Shown: positions 1-6,248 of the stretch, one piece after another
How positions within the stretch are numbered: position 1 is the stretch's first letter
Layout of the letters: each line of letters begins with the position of its first letter
Assembly (NCBI GenBank): GCA_016789785.1
Contig: JAEUQE010000231.1
Coordinates: 1 to 14,410, forward strand
Length of the DNA stretch: 14,410 nucleotides
Direction: 5' to 3'
DNA from: Bryobacterales bacterium
GTDB taxonomy: Bacteria > Acidobacteriota > Terriglobia > Bryobacterales > Bryobacteraceae
Notes under the pieces: model-generated
Told to the model about the DNA's origin: nothing
Database searches by the model: none
What the model saw: the letters and a program-made list of their open reading frames with translations, nothing else
Program-made: the position numbers and the translations under genes

Positions 1-633
1 TGGGCGGACGGGCTGGCGATCTATCTGGCGACACTGTACCCACTGGTCTACTGGCACACGCACCCGAGGGCATTCCATTGGTTTCTGAAGGGCGACTTTG
101 TGCGTGTCGCGGCGCCGTGGCTGGCGGGCGCCGTGGGGGCGTTGTATGCCGTGGTGCTGATGCTGTATGCGGCGAAGACCCTGTGGCGGCGCGATTGGAA
201 CGTGCCGAAGCATCTGATCCTGGCGGGTACGGCGTTGAGCTGGTATGCCGGCATCGTGCGGCACAACGGCGATCTGGTGTTCACGGTGACCAATGTGGTG
301 GCGCATGGCGTGCCGTACATGGCTTTGATTTGGATCTACCAAATCAAGCAGGCGGAGCGGGCGCCGAACGCGTACCTGCAACGGTGGTTCCGGCCGCGGA
401 TGGTAGCGGCGTATGTAGGTCTGCTGCTGTTGCTGGCCTATGGCGAGGAGGCACTTTGGGACGCGCTGGTGTGGCGGGAGCATGCGCAGTTTTTCGGCTG
501 GCTGGCAGGGATGGGGCCAGTGGAAGATCGCGGCCTGATGGCGATGGTGGTGCCTCTGCTGGCGGTGCCGCAGGCGACCCACTATGTACTGGACGGATTT
601 CTGTGGCGGCGCCAGGACAATCGCAAAATGTGA
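1..633 (+). CDS. polytopic membrane protein, 5' end outside window
   Basis: The frame is open from the first base to a TGA at 631-633, giving about 210 residues with no start inside the window. I see about six hydrophobic segments: a partial one at the edge, then one each beginning near FVRVAAPWLAG, HLILAGTALSW, LVFTVTNVVAHGV, MVAAYVGLLLL and GLMAMVVPLLA. The likely conserved elements are a His-Gly-Val-Pro-Tyr loop and a C-terminal HYVLDGFLWRR motif. Acidic and histidine residues within or next to helices could bind metal or cofactor, but I cannot assign a family or activity. A later ATG exists in another frame, and a GTG at position 100 lies in this frame, but hydrophobic sequence continues upstream of both, so the gene is treated as left-truncated. 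It converges on the DUF1648 gene 38 bp downstream. Confidence 0.8.
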   Translation, partial: WADGLAIYLATLYPLVYWHTHPRAFHWFLKGDFVRVAAPWLAGAVGALYAVVLMLYAAKTLWRRDWNVPKHLILAGTALSWYAGIVRHNGDLVFTVTNVVAHGVPYMALIWIYQIKQAERAPNAYLQRWFRPRMVAAYVGLLLLLAYGEEALWDALVWREHAQFFGWLAGMGPVEDRGLMAMVVPLLAVPQATHYVLDGFLWRRQDNRKM

Positions 634-660
634 TGAATTGTGATGAAAAGTGATGAATGT
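631..660. repeat. three 10-bp tandem units over a stop codon
   Basis: Three consecutive 10-bp units all begin TGATGAA: TGATGAATTG, TGATGAAAAG and TGATGAATGT. The first TGA is the stop of the membrane-protein gene, so the array adds further TGA codons between two convergent genes. No function is assigned; replication slippage could produce it. Confidence 0.6.
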
Positions 661-671
661 GGCGTCGATTC

Positions 672-1160
672 TCACGAGCGCCGGTATTGCCGGAGCTTGA
701 ACAGGTAGAAGGCCATGGGCAGAAAAGTGGCGGCGAGGAAGAGCGGCAGGAACATGGCGCCAAGGCCGCCTGCCTTCCCCAAGGCCGTCTGAATGGAAGC
801 CGTGACGATGTAGAGGAACGACATGAGGATCACGGCTTTGACGACGATGGTCATGCTGAGCAGGATCTTGCGCACTTCCGGATGGCTGCGGTCGACGGTC
901 ATCGGCAAGTTGATCAAACCCTGAAACCGCGAGGCCGCCGTGAGAAGGGCATAGAGCAGGACGGCCAAGCCCGGCAGGAACCACATTGACGTTTTGCTTC
1001 CCCATCCATCGGGCGTGCCCGCGGCGTTGAAGTGCGTGGGGATGCGTTCGGGCAGTTCCGGCCAATTCAGCGCGAGGATGGCGAAGATTCCGACGAGCAC
1101 AGCCACGGCAAGGGCTTCGATGATCCAGTCGGTGGCCGACCGGCGGATGGATTGGGGCAT
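672..1160 (-). CDS. DUF1648 (SdpI-like) membrane protein
   Basis: The 162-residue protein has four probable membrane helices, near residues 12-32, 59-76, 102-122 and 133-152. The segment LPERIPTHFNAAGTPDGWGSK (residues about 36-56) matches the DUF1648 signature, in which a Pro-x-His-Phe-Asn-x-x-Gly stretch follows the first helix. DUF1648 occurs in SdpI, the immunity/signalling protein for the Bacillus SDP toxin, but most members, including this short one without the C-terminal SdpI helices, have no known role. The ATG at 1160 is supported by GGAGGT about 6 bases upstream. The gene is convergent with the membrane protein at 1-633 and lies downstream of the broken HTH gene on the same strand. 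The family call is firm; the function is unknown. Confidence 0.85.
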   Translation of the reverse strand: MPQSIRRSATDWIIEALAVAVLVGIFAILALNWPELPERIPTHFNAAGTPDGWGSKTSMWFLPGLAVLLYALLTAASRFQGLINLPMTVDRSHPEVRKILLSMTIVVKAVILMSFLYIVTASIQTALGKAGGLGAMFLPLFLAATFLPMAFYLFKLRQYRRS

Positions 1161-1221
1161 GGAATACCTCCGCCGCCATTATAGAGCAAGCCGGGCAGCT
1201 GGACCTGGCCCAGGCGGACTG

Positions 1222-1858
1222 TCAAGCTGCCTGGGTTCGTGTGCGCAGTTTGTCGGGGCAACACTTCTTGAATTGATGCCGCTTCCGCAGGGGCATTTCT
1301 GGTTGCGCGGGTTGCGAGGGAGAACTGCGTGTGTGGTTCGTCCAGGATTCCGGGGCTGGGGGGCGCGAGATCCTGTGGGCCGGTGTCCGGGCTGTGGACC
1401 GTCGCTGTGGACTGGGGCGGTTGTTGGTCCGGTTGCTGGTGTTCTGGTTGCTGGGCGATGTGCTGCGGTGCGGGAGCCACGGGACGGGTGAGGAATGCGG
1501 GCAGAAGGTCTTTTTCGGAGAGGCCTGCCGCATCTGCGTAGTTCGCGGTTGCGTGCTTGAGTACGGCGAGGGCGGCGCGGAGGCGGATGGTCTGGGGTGT
1601 ATTCGGGTCTTCAAGGGCTTCGCGCAGGGCTTGAATGGCCGCGGGGGTGAGATTGTCGATGTCTTCGCGGACGCGGGACATACGTTCGAAGGAGGCGTTA
1701 CAGAGGGCGGCGGCGAAGGGTAGGCTGGTGCGGCGCCAGTGGTGAACGGTGGCGCGAGGAAGTCCGGCGGCGGCAGCGGCGGCCGAGACGGACATGCCGG
1801 AGGTGAGGTCTTTGAGGACGCCGGCCTGCCTGGGAGTGAGGCGGATTTTGTTGGACCG
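1222..1858 (-). pseudogene. broken helix-turn-helix protein with C-terminal SEC-C zinc motif
   Basis: One minus-strand frame encodes KIRLTPRQAGVLKDLTSGMS, then an HTH-like segment (VSAAAAAAGLPRATVHHWRR), a helical stretch (LTPAAIQALREALEDPNTPQ) and a Pro/Gln-rich linker. This frame has no ATG, GTG or TTG before its upstream in-frame stop at 1961-1963. The only ATG (1793-1795) would cut into the HTH region, so the true start seems lost or shifted. In a second frame 1278-1295 reads CPCGSG, and in a third 1258-1269 reads KKCC followed by PDKLRTRTQAA and a stop. Adding one C at about 1278 joins the last two into CPCGSGHQFKKCC, an exact C-x-C-x8-C-C SEC-C motif. At least one further frame change is needed between the HTH part and the motif. 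SEC-C tails bind zinc and often mediate protein contacts. The HTH part resembles small site-specific DNA-binding proteins. Sequencing error could explain a single indel, but less easily the missing start as well. Confidence 0.65.
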
Positions 1859-2005
1859 GTGGTGATGAGGGTGATGGGATGGGAAAGCGGCGTTGGATGA
1901 AACAGGAAGGGGGATGGGCGGTATCCGGCGGCCGAGGCGCCAGACGAACCATGCGATGGTTTACCGCAGCGAGCAAGCCATCGAGCTTCGCGGCGATTCC
2001 GCGCT

Positions 2006-2806
2006 TTGCACCTCGCCCCGGCGCTCCGGGTTTCCCTGCCGGCGCTTAACGGCTCGCTCTGCTACGATGTTCGCTTGGCTGATTCTCTGGGGGCTTCGAA
2101 TCCTGCCATCTTTCGCCCGGCTGATGCGCCTGCGCAGCGGCACGCCGCGGTTGTGCGTGTCACGCACTGGATCACGGCACTGAGCTTCTTTGCGCTGGTG
2201 CTCAGCGGTGTGGAGATTCTCATTTCGCATCCGCGCTTCTACTGGGGCGACGAAGGGCACGCGCTCACGCCGTCGTTATTCGAATTGCCGATTCCCGCTT
2301 CCCGCGCGGCGGTGAAGACGGGTTTTGGATTCGTGCTGCCCGATCAGAACGGCTGGAGCCGCGCGCTGCACTTTCAGTCCGCCTGGCTGGTGGTGCTGGC
2401 GGGGCTCTGCTACTTCCTGTGGGGCTGGTGGAGCCGGCATTTTCGGGTGAACCTGCTGCCGGCAAGCCGCGACCTGGCATGGCCGGTGCTTGCTGGCGCG
2501 ATCCGCGATCATCTTGGCCGTCGTGTTCCGGATGACGGGCCGTACAATGTGCTCCAGCGTCTCGCCTATGCGTCGGTGATCTTCATTCTGTTTCCGATGA
2601 TGATCTGGACCGGGCTGGCGATGTCCCCGGCGATCGTGTCGGCATTTCCTGGGATCGTGACGATTCTCGGCGGGCATCAATCGGCACGCACCATCCATTT
2701 CTTCGTGTTCCTTGCGCTGATGACTTTCTTCGCGACGCACGTGGTGATGGTAGTGACGACGGGATTCCGGAAACGCATGCGCGGCATGGTGACGGGCGTC
2801 CGGTGA
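2006..2806 (+). CDS. cytochrome b561/b6-type membrane subunit
   Basis: This protein of about 240-266 residues has four probable helices, near residues 54-72, 122-141, 186-206 and 228-250. Histidines placed as in di-heme cytochrome b subunits of formate dehydrogenase, hydrogenase and thiosulfate reductase are His54 (RVTHWITA), His122 (LHFQSAW), His231 (TIHFF) and His245 (ATHVV). Such subunits pass electrons between the quinone pool and a periplasmic partner. The stop lies 10 bp before the ATG of a molybdoenzyme, so the two are almost certainly co-transcribed and probably form one complex. The start is uncertain: the longest form begins at a TTG (2006), another in-frame TTG is at 2075, and neither has a clear ribosome-binding site. 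The first histidine helix begins only at about residue 50, so a shorter form loses nothing recognisable. Confidence 0.85.
   Translation: MHLAPALRVSLPALNGSLCYDVRLADSLGASNPAIFRPADAPAQRHAAVVRVTHWITALSFFALVLSGVEILISHPRFYWGDEGHALTPSLFELPIPASRAAVKTGFGFVLPDQNGWSRALHFQSAWLVVLAGLCYFLWGWWSRHFRVNLLPASRDLAWPVLAGAIRDHLGRRVPDDGPYNVLQRLAYASVIFILFPMMIWTGLAMSPAIVSAFPGIVTILGGHQSARTIHFFVFLALMTFFATHVVMVVTTGFRKRMRGMVTGVR
2060..2068 (+). promoter_or_regulatory. possible extended -10 element
   Basis: TGCTACGAT fits an extended -10 pattern (TGn followed by a TATAAT-like hexamer). It lies 7 bp before an in-frame TTG (2075) of the cytochrome b gene. No convincing -35 is visible. If used, the transcript would begin near that TTG and be almost leaderless. 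Confidence 0.2.
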
Positions 2807-2816
2807 AGGAGGAAAG

Positions 2817-3575
2817 ATGAGCGGGATTTCGCGGCGTAAGTGGCTCTCCGTCGGCCTTGGCGGGGCTGCGGGCGCTTCGGGGCTGGCGGCAGCGGCGCGC
2901 ATCGCCGATCGCTATGGCCTGATTCCGCCCGATCACGGCGGCCTTTATGGCCCCGGAGAAACCCTGACCTACGCCTCGCAGCGGCTGATCACGCGGCACT
3001 CCCTGGCTCGCGAGTTCGCACGCTCGCAGATCTCAAGGGTGCCGTTCGCCAACGGCAGCGTCCCGAAGGAAGAGCGCTTTCAGAAGCTTCTGGCGGCGGG
3101 ACCGGAGGCGTGGCGGCTCACGGTGGATGGTATGGTGGCGCGGCCTGGAGCCTTCCACCTCTCCGATCTGCGGAGCCAGCCCTCCAGCCGCCAGATCACG
3201 CAACTCATCTGCGAGGAAGGCTGGAGCTTTATTGCGGAGTGGACGGGCGTGGCGCTTTCGCATGTGTTACAGCTTGCCGGGGTTCAGCCGCAAGCGAAGT
3301 ACGTAGTGTATTTCTCCGCGGAGGAGGGCTGGTGGGAGAGCATCGACATGGCCGATGCGCTGCATCCGCAGACCCTGCTTACTTACGGAATGAACGGTGC
3401 TGACCTGCCGGCGCCACACGGCGGACCACTCCGGCTGCGCGTCCCGAGACAATTGGGCTATAAGAGCGTGAAATTCGTCAACCGGCTGACGGTGACCGAT
3501 AGCATGAAGGGCTTTGGAAAAGGGCTCGGATCCGCGTCGCCGGAATACGGATATGCATGGTATGCGGGTATCTGA
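2817..3575 (+). CDS. Tat-exported molybdopterin oxidoreductase, sulfite-oxidase fold
   Basis: The 252-residue protein begins with a twin-arginine signal (SRRKWLSVGLGGAAGASG, Arg6-Arg7), which implies export of the folded, cofactor-loaded enzyme. The molybdopterin-binding domain of the sulfite oxidase/YedY (MsrP) superfamily spans about residues 95-228. It includes Cys132 in QLICEEGWS, the expected molybdenum-ligating cysteine, WTGVALSHVL, HGGPLRLRVPRQLGYKSVK and the closing VNRLTVTDS strand. The C-terminal dimerisation domain of true sulfite oxidases is absent, so it resembles the single-domain YedY-like group. The ATG is preceded by AAGGAGGA at good spacing. The cytochrome b upstream is the likely electron partner, analogous to YedY with YedZ, although that b subunit is of the b561 class rather than an evident YedZ. 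The substrate cannot be read from sequence. The stop lies 1 bp from that of the convergent propeller gene. Confidence 0.9.
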   Translation: MSGISRRKWLSVGLGGAAGASGLAAAARIADRYGLIPPDHGGLYGPGETLTYASQRLITRHSLAREFARSQISRVPFANGSVPKEERFQKLLAAGPEAWRLTVDGMVARPGAFHLSDLRSQPSSRQITQLICEEGWSFIAEWTGVALSHVLQLAGVQPQAKYVVYFSAEEGWWESIDMADALHPQTLLTYGMNGADLPAPHGGPLRLRVPRQLGYKSVKFVNRLTVTDSMKGFGKGLGSASPEYGYAWYAGI

Positions 3576-3576
3576 G

Positions 3577-4575
3577 TTACACGCGTTCTAACTTGATTGG
3601 ATAAGTCGCTCCCGAGGCGAACTGTGCGACATACATGCTGTCCTCATTGTCGACGATCAGGTCATGCGGATGTACAAACACGTCTTCCACATGGCGCATG
3701 GGCCGGAGTTTGCCCTGATCGCCGTACTCGGGCGCCGGCCCGGCGATGTTCGAGATGACGCGCAGTTGATCGTCGAGGACCGATACGAAGCCCCGGCTGT
3801 TGCGGTCCTTCGGCCAGTTGTCGGCGAGATGGGCGACGTAGTAGCGGCCTTGATGGCGGCGAATCTGCCTGGGGTTGCCGCCGGGAAGGTCCACCTGCTG
3901 GAGCTTTTCGCCCTTCATGCTCAGACGCAGCAGATACTGCTGGTCGCTCATCGCGATGAGGAGGGTAGGTGTGCGGCCTTGCATGTCGATCATGCCGCCG
4001 TGCGGTCCCCAGTGCGAAATTCCGCCTTCGGCGCCGCCGAAAATGCCCGCCATGCGGCCTTTCGCGTCGTAGTGAAGAACATAGTCCTTGCCGTAGCCGT
4101 CCAGGACAAAGAACCCGTCGCGATGGTGCAGTGTCCAGGATGGACGGTAGTCGGATTCCTGGGGGTACTTGCCGGAATCCGCGGGCCATCCCCATTCCTC
4201 CAGCACCTTGCCGTCGAGCGTGGTCTTCACCACTTTGTGCGTCTGCAGGTCGGTGAGATAAAGGACTTCGCGGCGCCCCTCCCGGACGATCGATAGACCG
4301 TGGGCGCCCGGGAAACTGGTTCCCCACTTGGAGAGGAGGCGTCCGCGCTTGTCGTAAACGATGACATTGTTGGCGACGTGATCCGTTAGGAGAAGCACGT
4401 GCCCTTCAGCGTCGCACACGATGCCGTGGCAGTTCTTGACGGGAGTTCGTTCATCAAGGACGCCCCAGCCTGGGACGACCCGGTAACGATGTTCTCCCTG
4501 ACCGAGTACGGGATGCTGCGCTCCAGCCCATCCAGTAGCGGCGAGAGCGGTGAGACAGGTGCGGCGAGTGGGCAC
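3577..4575 (-). CDS. secreted NHL-type six-bladed beta-propeller
   Basis: The 332-residue protein starts with an Arg-Arg-containing N-terminal segment (MPTRRTCLTALAATGWAGAQ), probably a Sec or Tat signal. Propeller-like blades follow, each with a hydrophobic strand and a loop rich in His, Asp and Gly: NCHGIVCDAEGHVLLLTD, GAHGLSIV, WTLHHRDGFFVLDGYG, HWGPHGGMIDMQG, QYLLRLSMKGEKLQQVDLPG and VHPHDLIVDNEDSMYVAQF. The pattern fits NHL-repeat/peptidylglycine-amidating-lyase-like propellers, in which such histidines can bind metal; no enzymatic activity can be claimed. The start is GTG at 4573-4575, with an in-frame TAA two codons upstream. A purine-rich AGAGGA abuts the GTG with no spacer, which is unusual. 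The gene converges on the molybdoenzyme with 1 bp between stops and may be co-transcribed with the small secreted protein at 4647-4880. Confidence 0.8.
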   Translation of the reverse strand: MPTRRTCLTALAATGWAGAQHPVLGQGEHRYRVVPGWGVLDERTPVKNCHGIVCDAEGHVLLLTDHVANNVIVYDKRGRLLSKWGTSFPGAHGLSIVREGRREVLYLTDLQTHKVVKTTLDGKVLEEWGWPADSGKYPQESDYRPSWTLHHRDGFFVLDGYGKDYVLHYDAKGRMAGIFGGAEGGISHWGPHGGMIDMQGRTPTLLIAMSDQQYLLRLSMKGEKLQQVDLPGGNPRQIRRHQGRYYVAHLADNWPKDRNSRGFVSVLDDQLRVISNIAGPAPEYGDQGKLRPMRHVEDVFVHPHDLIVDNEDSMYVAQFASGATYPIKLERV

Positions 4576-4576
4576 T

Positions 4577-4608
4577 CCTCTTTATACAACAGCCGCTTTG
4601 TACAACAG
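4577..4608. repeat. two 16-bp tandem units next to a start codon
   Basis: Read on the minus strand, CTGTTGTACAAAGCGG is followed directly by CTGTTGTATAAAGAGG, 14 of 16 identical. The array sits immediately upstream of the GTG of the propeller gene and includes its purine-rich ribosome-binding region. Each unit contains a TA(C/T)AAA element. It may be slippage or a repeated regulatory site. Confidence 0.6.
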
Positions 4609-4646
4609 AGATCCTGCGCGTCCGCGCGGGGGAGAAGGCCTCCCAG

Positions 4647-4880
4647 CTACTGCGAAGATTTCGCGCGAACGGCGACGGGCTTCACTTTCGACCGCGACCG
4701 GTTGGCTTCCGCGCGGTTCTTCTGCAAGCCCTTCTTGATTGCTTTTTCCCGCTCTTGCTTGGTCATTCCCCAGCGCACGGTTTCCGGCTGCTTTGGCTTC
4801 TTTCGCTTGAAGGGAAACGCTTCAGCACTCTCGGGGCGTAGCAGCCCGAAGAGAAGAACGGATGCAATCATAAGACGCAT
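4647..4880 (-). CDS. small basic secreted protein, function unknown
   Basis: The 77-residue protein has a short hydrophobic N-terminus (MRLMIASVLLFGLLRPESAEAF) ending in an Ala-x-Ala-like signal peptidase site at about residue 20. The rest is rich in Lys and Arg (FKRKKPKQPE, KQEREKAIKKGLQKNRAEAN) and probably helical in the middle. No family is recognised. A second ATG at codon 4 would also give a signal peptide; neither start has a clear ribosome-binding site. It is 71 bp upstream of the propeller gene on the same strand, so the two may share a transcript. The signal-peptide pattern suggests a real gene, but the small size limits certainty. Confidence 0.5.
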   Translation of the reverse strand: MRLMIASVLLFGLLRPESAEAFPFKRKKPKQPETVRWGMTKQEREKAIKKGLQKNRAEANRSRSKVKPVAVRAKSSQ

Positions 4881-4886
4881 GGCCGT

Positions 4887-5036
4887 CTATCGGCGGAACG
4901 CGGCGGTTTCAATAGGCAGGCCTTTCGAGAAGTACTGGCGTGAGTCCCTGATGAGGAGTTTTCCATGAACGCTCGGAAGCCCGATTGTCCAGGGCAGGTG
5001 AAGGCCATCCTGTTGGTTCCTCCGAAGCCCCGCCCA
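4887..5036 (-). pseudogene. possible 3' fragment of a minus-strand gene
   Basis: An open minus-strand frame ending in TAG at 4887-4889 reads QQDGLHLPWTIGLPSVHGKL, then LIRDSRQYFSKGLPIETAAF and RR. The GKLLIRDSRQYF stretch resembles a strand of PQQ-like/BamB-like propellers, where 'dGkLyiRdsqyl' is common, but this is weak similarity by eye. There is no start or upstream domain. It stops 6 bp before the ATG at 4880, an operon-like spacing, and its 5' side ends where the toxin relic begins. It could be the tail of a gene whose front was replaced, or a chance open frame. Confidence 0.25.
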
Positions 5037-5039
5037 CCG

Positions 5040-5234
5040 ACTCATGCCGGTGAGTTCGGCTATGTGGAATGCCTATTGCGAACCGGAACGGGGAAGAATC
5101 GACGCCCGCGTCAAGCCCCTGATGGAACGAGGTCCAAGTCTCGGATTCCCGTTTCGCTGCCAAGTTAATTAAGGCACCGCGCCGGCCCGAAATGCGGGAA
5201 TTCCATGTGCAGGCTTTGGGCGACCCGCTCCGGA
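5040..5234 (+). pseudogene. HigB/RelE-like (phage Gp49-type) toxin relic
   Basis: Three plus-strand frames together spell a toxin of this family. THAGEF lies in one frame (5040-5057). MWNAYCEPERGRIDARVKPL then MERGPSLGFPF lies in the next (from 5062). AAKLIKAPRRPEMREFHVQA then LGDPLR lies in the third (about 5156-5231). The pattern 'eerarid..v..L.e.GpsL..P......g...MrElr.q..g.p.R' is typical of Gp49-like RelE-superfamily mRNA interferases. Two single-base frame changes break it, near 5060 and 5155. The last part of the toxin ('..yaFdp.r.aillig..K') is missing, because the sequence runs straight into an antitoxin tail. It cannot make the toxin as it stands. Confidence 0.55.
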
Positions 5235-5350
5235 ACGTATGTCAGCACACTTGCAGCGATCTTCGGGCTGTGGCTGCGGATCTTGAGATCCGCGCGGTTT
5301 TTCCCGATGGGACCGCTGTCAAGATCACCCAGTATTCCGAGTTGATTGGC
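5235..5350 (+). pseudogene. HigA-like antitoxin C-terminal relic
   Basis: Directly after the toxin fragment one frame reads SGTYVSTLAAIF (about 5229-5264), and the next frame reads ADLEIRAVFPDGTAVKITQY then SEL (about 5276-5340). This matches the end of XRE-family HigA antitoxins that follow HigB toxins: '..YvstLrryieAmGgdLeirA.FpdG..v.i....'. The DNA-binding HTH that should precede it is absent, and a frame change separates the two pieces. A deletion from inside the toxin to inside the antitoxin explains the junction at about 5229-5235, and also the gene order toxin then antitoxin. Confidence 0.5.
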
Positions 5351-5367
5351 GACGACCGGCGCCGCGG

Positions 5368-5795
5368 ATGCCTCGGGTGCCGCCGCCGAATCCGCGCGGT
5401 CTTCCGGTACGGTAGGAAGTTCCGGTTTGCCAACGAGAACGACTGGGGTGGCGGGACTACGAGGATGTGTTGGCGGGCGTGGATGCCGTGATTGCGAAAG
5501 GCGTTGCGGACCCGGTCCGGTTCGGTGTGATGGGCTGGTCTTATGGTGGATTCCTGACTGCGAGGATCGTCGGCAAGACTGATCGCTTCAAGGCTGCCGT
5601 GGCTGGAGCGGCGGTCGCCAACCTTTGGAGCTACACAGGTACTTCCGACAGCCTGAGCTTCGTGCCGGATTTCTCCAAAGGCGAACCCTGGCAGTTTCTT
5701 GAGAGCTACCGGGCGCCCTCGTCGATGACTTACGCCTCGACATCGTGAACCGCCACGTGGAGTAGATGGATCAATACGTGAAACAAGTATCAGCG
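5368..5795 (+). pseudogene. S9 prolyl oligopeptidase relic
   Basis: The fragments follow the order of the S9 (acylaminoacyl-/dipeptidyl-peptidase-like) catalytic domain. RVPPPNPRG ends at 5400. FRYGRKFRFANENDWGG lies in a second frame (5402-5452). DYEDVLAGVDAVIAKGVADP, then VRFGVMGWSYGGFLTARIVG, lies back in the first frame from 5455. The nucleophile Ser of GWSYGG is the codon at 5539-5541. One G lost near 5453 explains the second shift. The frame runs through FKAAVAGAAVANLW and ESYRAPSSMTYAS, then meets, at about 5735 in a third frame, LDIVNRHVE-stop-MDQYVKQ, the usual C-terminal helix of the family with Trp (TGG) changed to TAG (5763-5765). About 60 residues carrying the catalytic Asp and His are missing at that junction. 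The N-terminal propeller is absent too. It is clearly inactive. Confidence 0.75.
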
Positions 5796-5796
5796 C

Positions 5797-5822
5797 GCGG
5801 AACTTACGCAAGTAACTTCCGC
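5797..5822. terminator. hairpin between relic and TA pair
   Basis: GCGGAACTTAC and GTAACTTCCGC flank a GCAA loop, giving an 11-bp stem with one C-C mismatch and a GNRA-type tetraloop. There is no T tract on either strand. It lies 72 bp beyond the stop of the minus-strand toxin gene and could end that transcript or be a remnant repeat. Confidence 0.35.
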
Positions 5823-5894
5823 CTGGAGTCTGGGCATTTGTAGCCGTCGGTCAGCCGGCAGACGAGCCCGTACGCAACGATCCCTGGCACCTGA

Positions 5895-6248
5895 TTACAG
5901 CCACGGCAAACGTTGCGTTTTGCGGCTGAATGTCCCGATGTCCACTGTCGTGATGGCGCCAGGTGTGGCCGCACTGATCGCGGACTCGATCTCCTCCATG
6001 TGAAGCCGCACAATTTCCCACACTTGTGCGCTCAGAGCCACGACGGCCAGTCTGCGTTTCGAGAGATTCTGCTGCGCGGGCATCGCACGGTCGCCCGTCA
6101 CCAGAACGTCGAAACCAGCGGCCTCGGCCGCGTCAAGGAGCGCGCCGTTCTTGCGGCCACCGAACCCGGTGTAGACTGCCGTTACGGCTTCATCCTGGAG
6201 ATGAAGGCGCAGTTTGTGAGGGAGGCACTCATCAGTCAGAACCTTCAA
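5895..6248 (-). CDS. DUF5615 PIN-like toxin
   Basis: The 117-residue protein matches the DUF5615 PIN-like family. The opening KVLTDECLPHKLRLHL has Asp6 and Glu7 of the metal site. GRKNGALLDAAEAAGFDVLV is followed by TGD (Asp53), and the closing core is MPAQQNLSKRRLAVVALSA. PIN domains are Mg-dependent RNases, and this family is usually encoded beside a DUF433 protein as a toxin-antitoxin pair, as here. The start is TTG (6246-6248). It overlaps the antitoxin stop in TTGA, a geometry that favours translational coupling and keeps toxin output tied to antitoxin output. The length is typical and the acidic residues are present, so it looks intact. The target RNA is unknown. Confidence 0.85.
   Translation of the reverse strand: MKVLTDECLPHKLRLHLQDEAVTAVYTGFGGRKNGALLDAAEAAGFDVLVTGDRAMPAQQNLSKRRLAVVALSAQVWEIVRLHMEEIESAISAATPGAITTVDIGTFSRKTQRLPWL

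Noticed and set aside
2079..2125. TTCGAATCC-like tRNA T-loop motif near 2096
   Set aside because: The flanking bases cannot pair as a T-stem, and no acceptor, D or anticodon arm can be folded around it.
3664..4296. Plus-strand open frame of 210 codons opposite the propeller gene
   Set aside because: The opposite strand has repeated propeller motifs and a signal sequence; this frame shows no domain or ribosome site.
4399..4968. Plus-strand open frame of 189 codons
   Set aside because: It overlaps the start of the propeller gene and the whole small secreted-protein gene in antisense and has no family features.
5242..5811. Minus-strand open frame of 189 codons across the relic region
   Set aside because: The plus strand reads recognisable HigA and S9 peptidase segments; the minus frame is Arg/Pro/Ser-rich without motifs.
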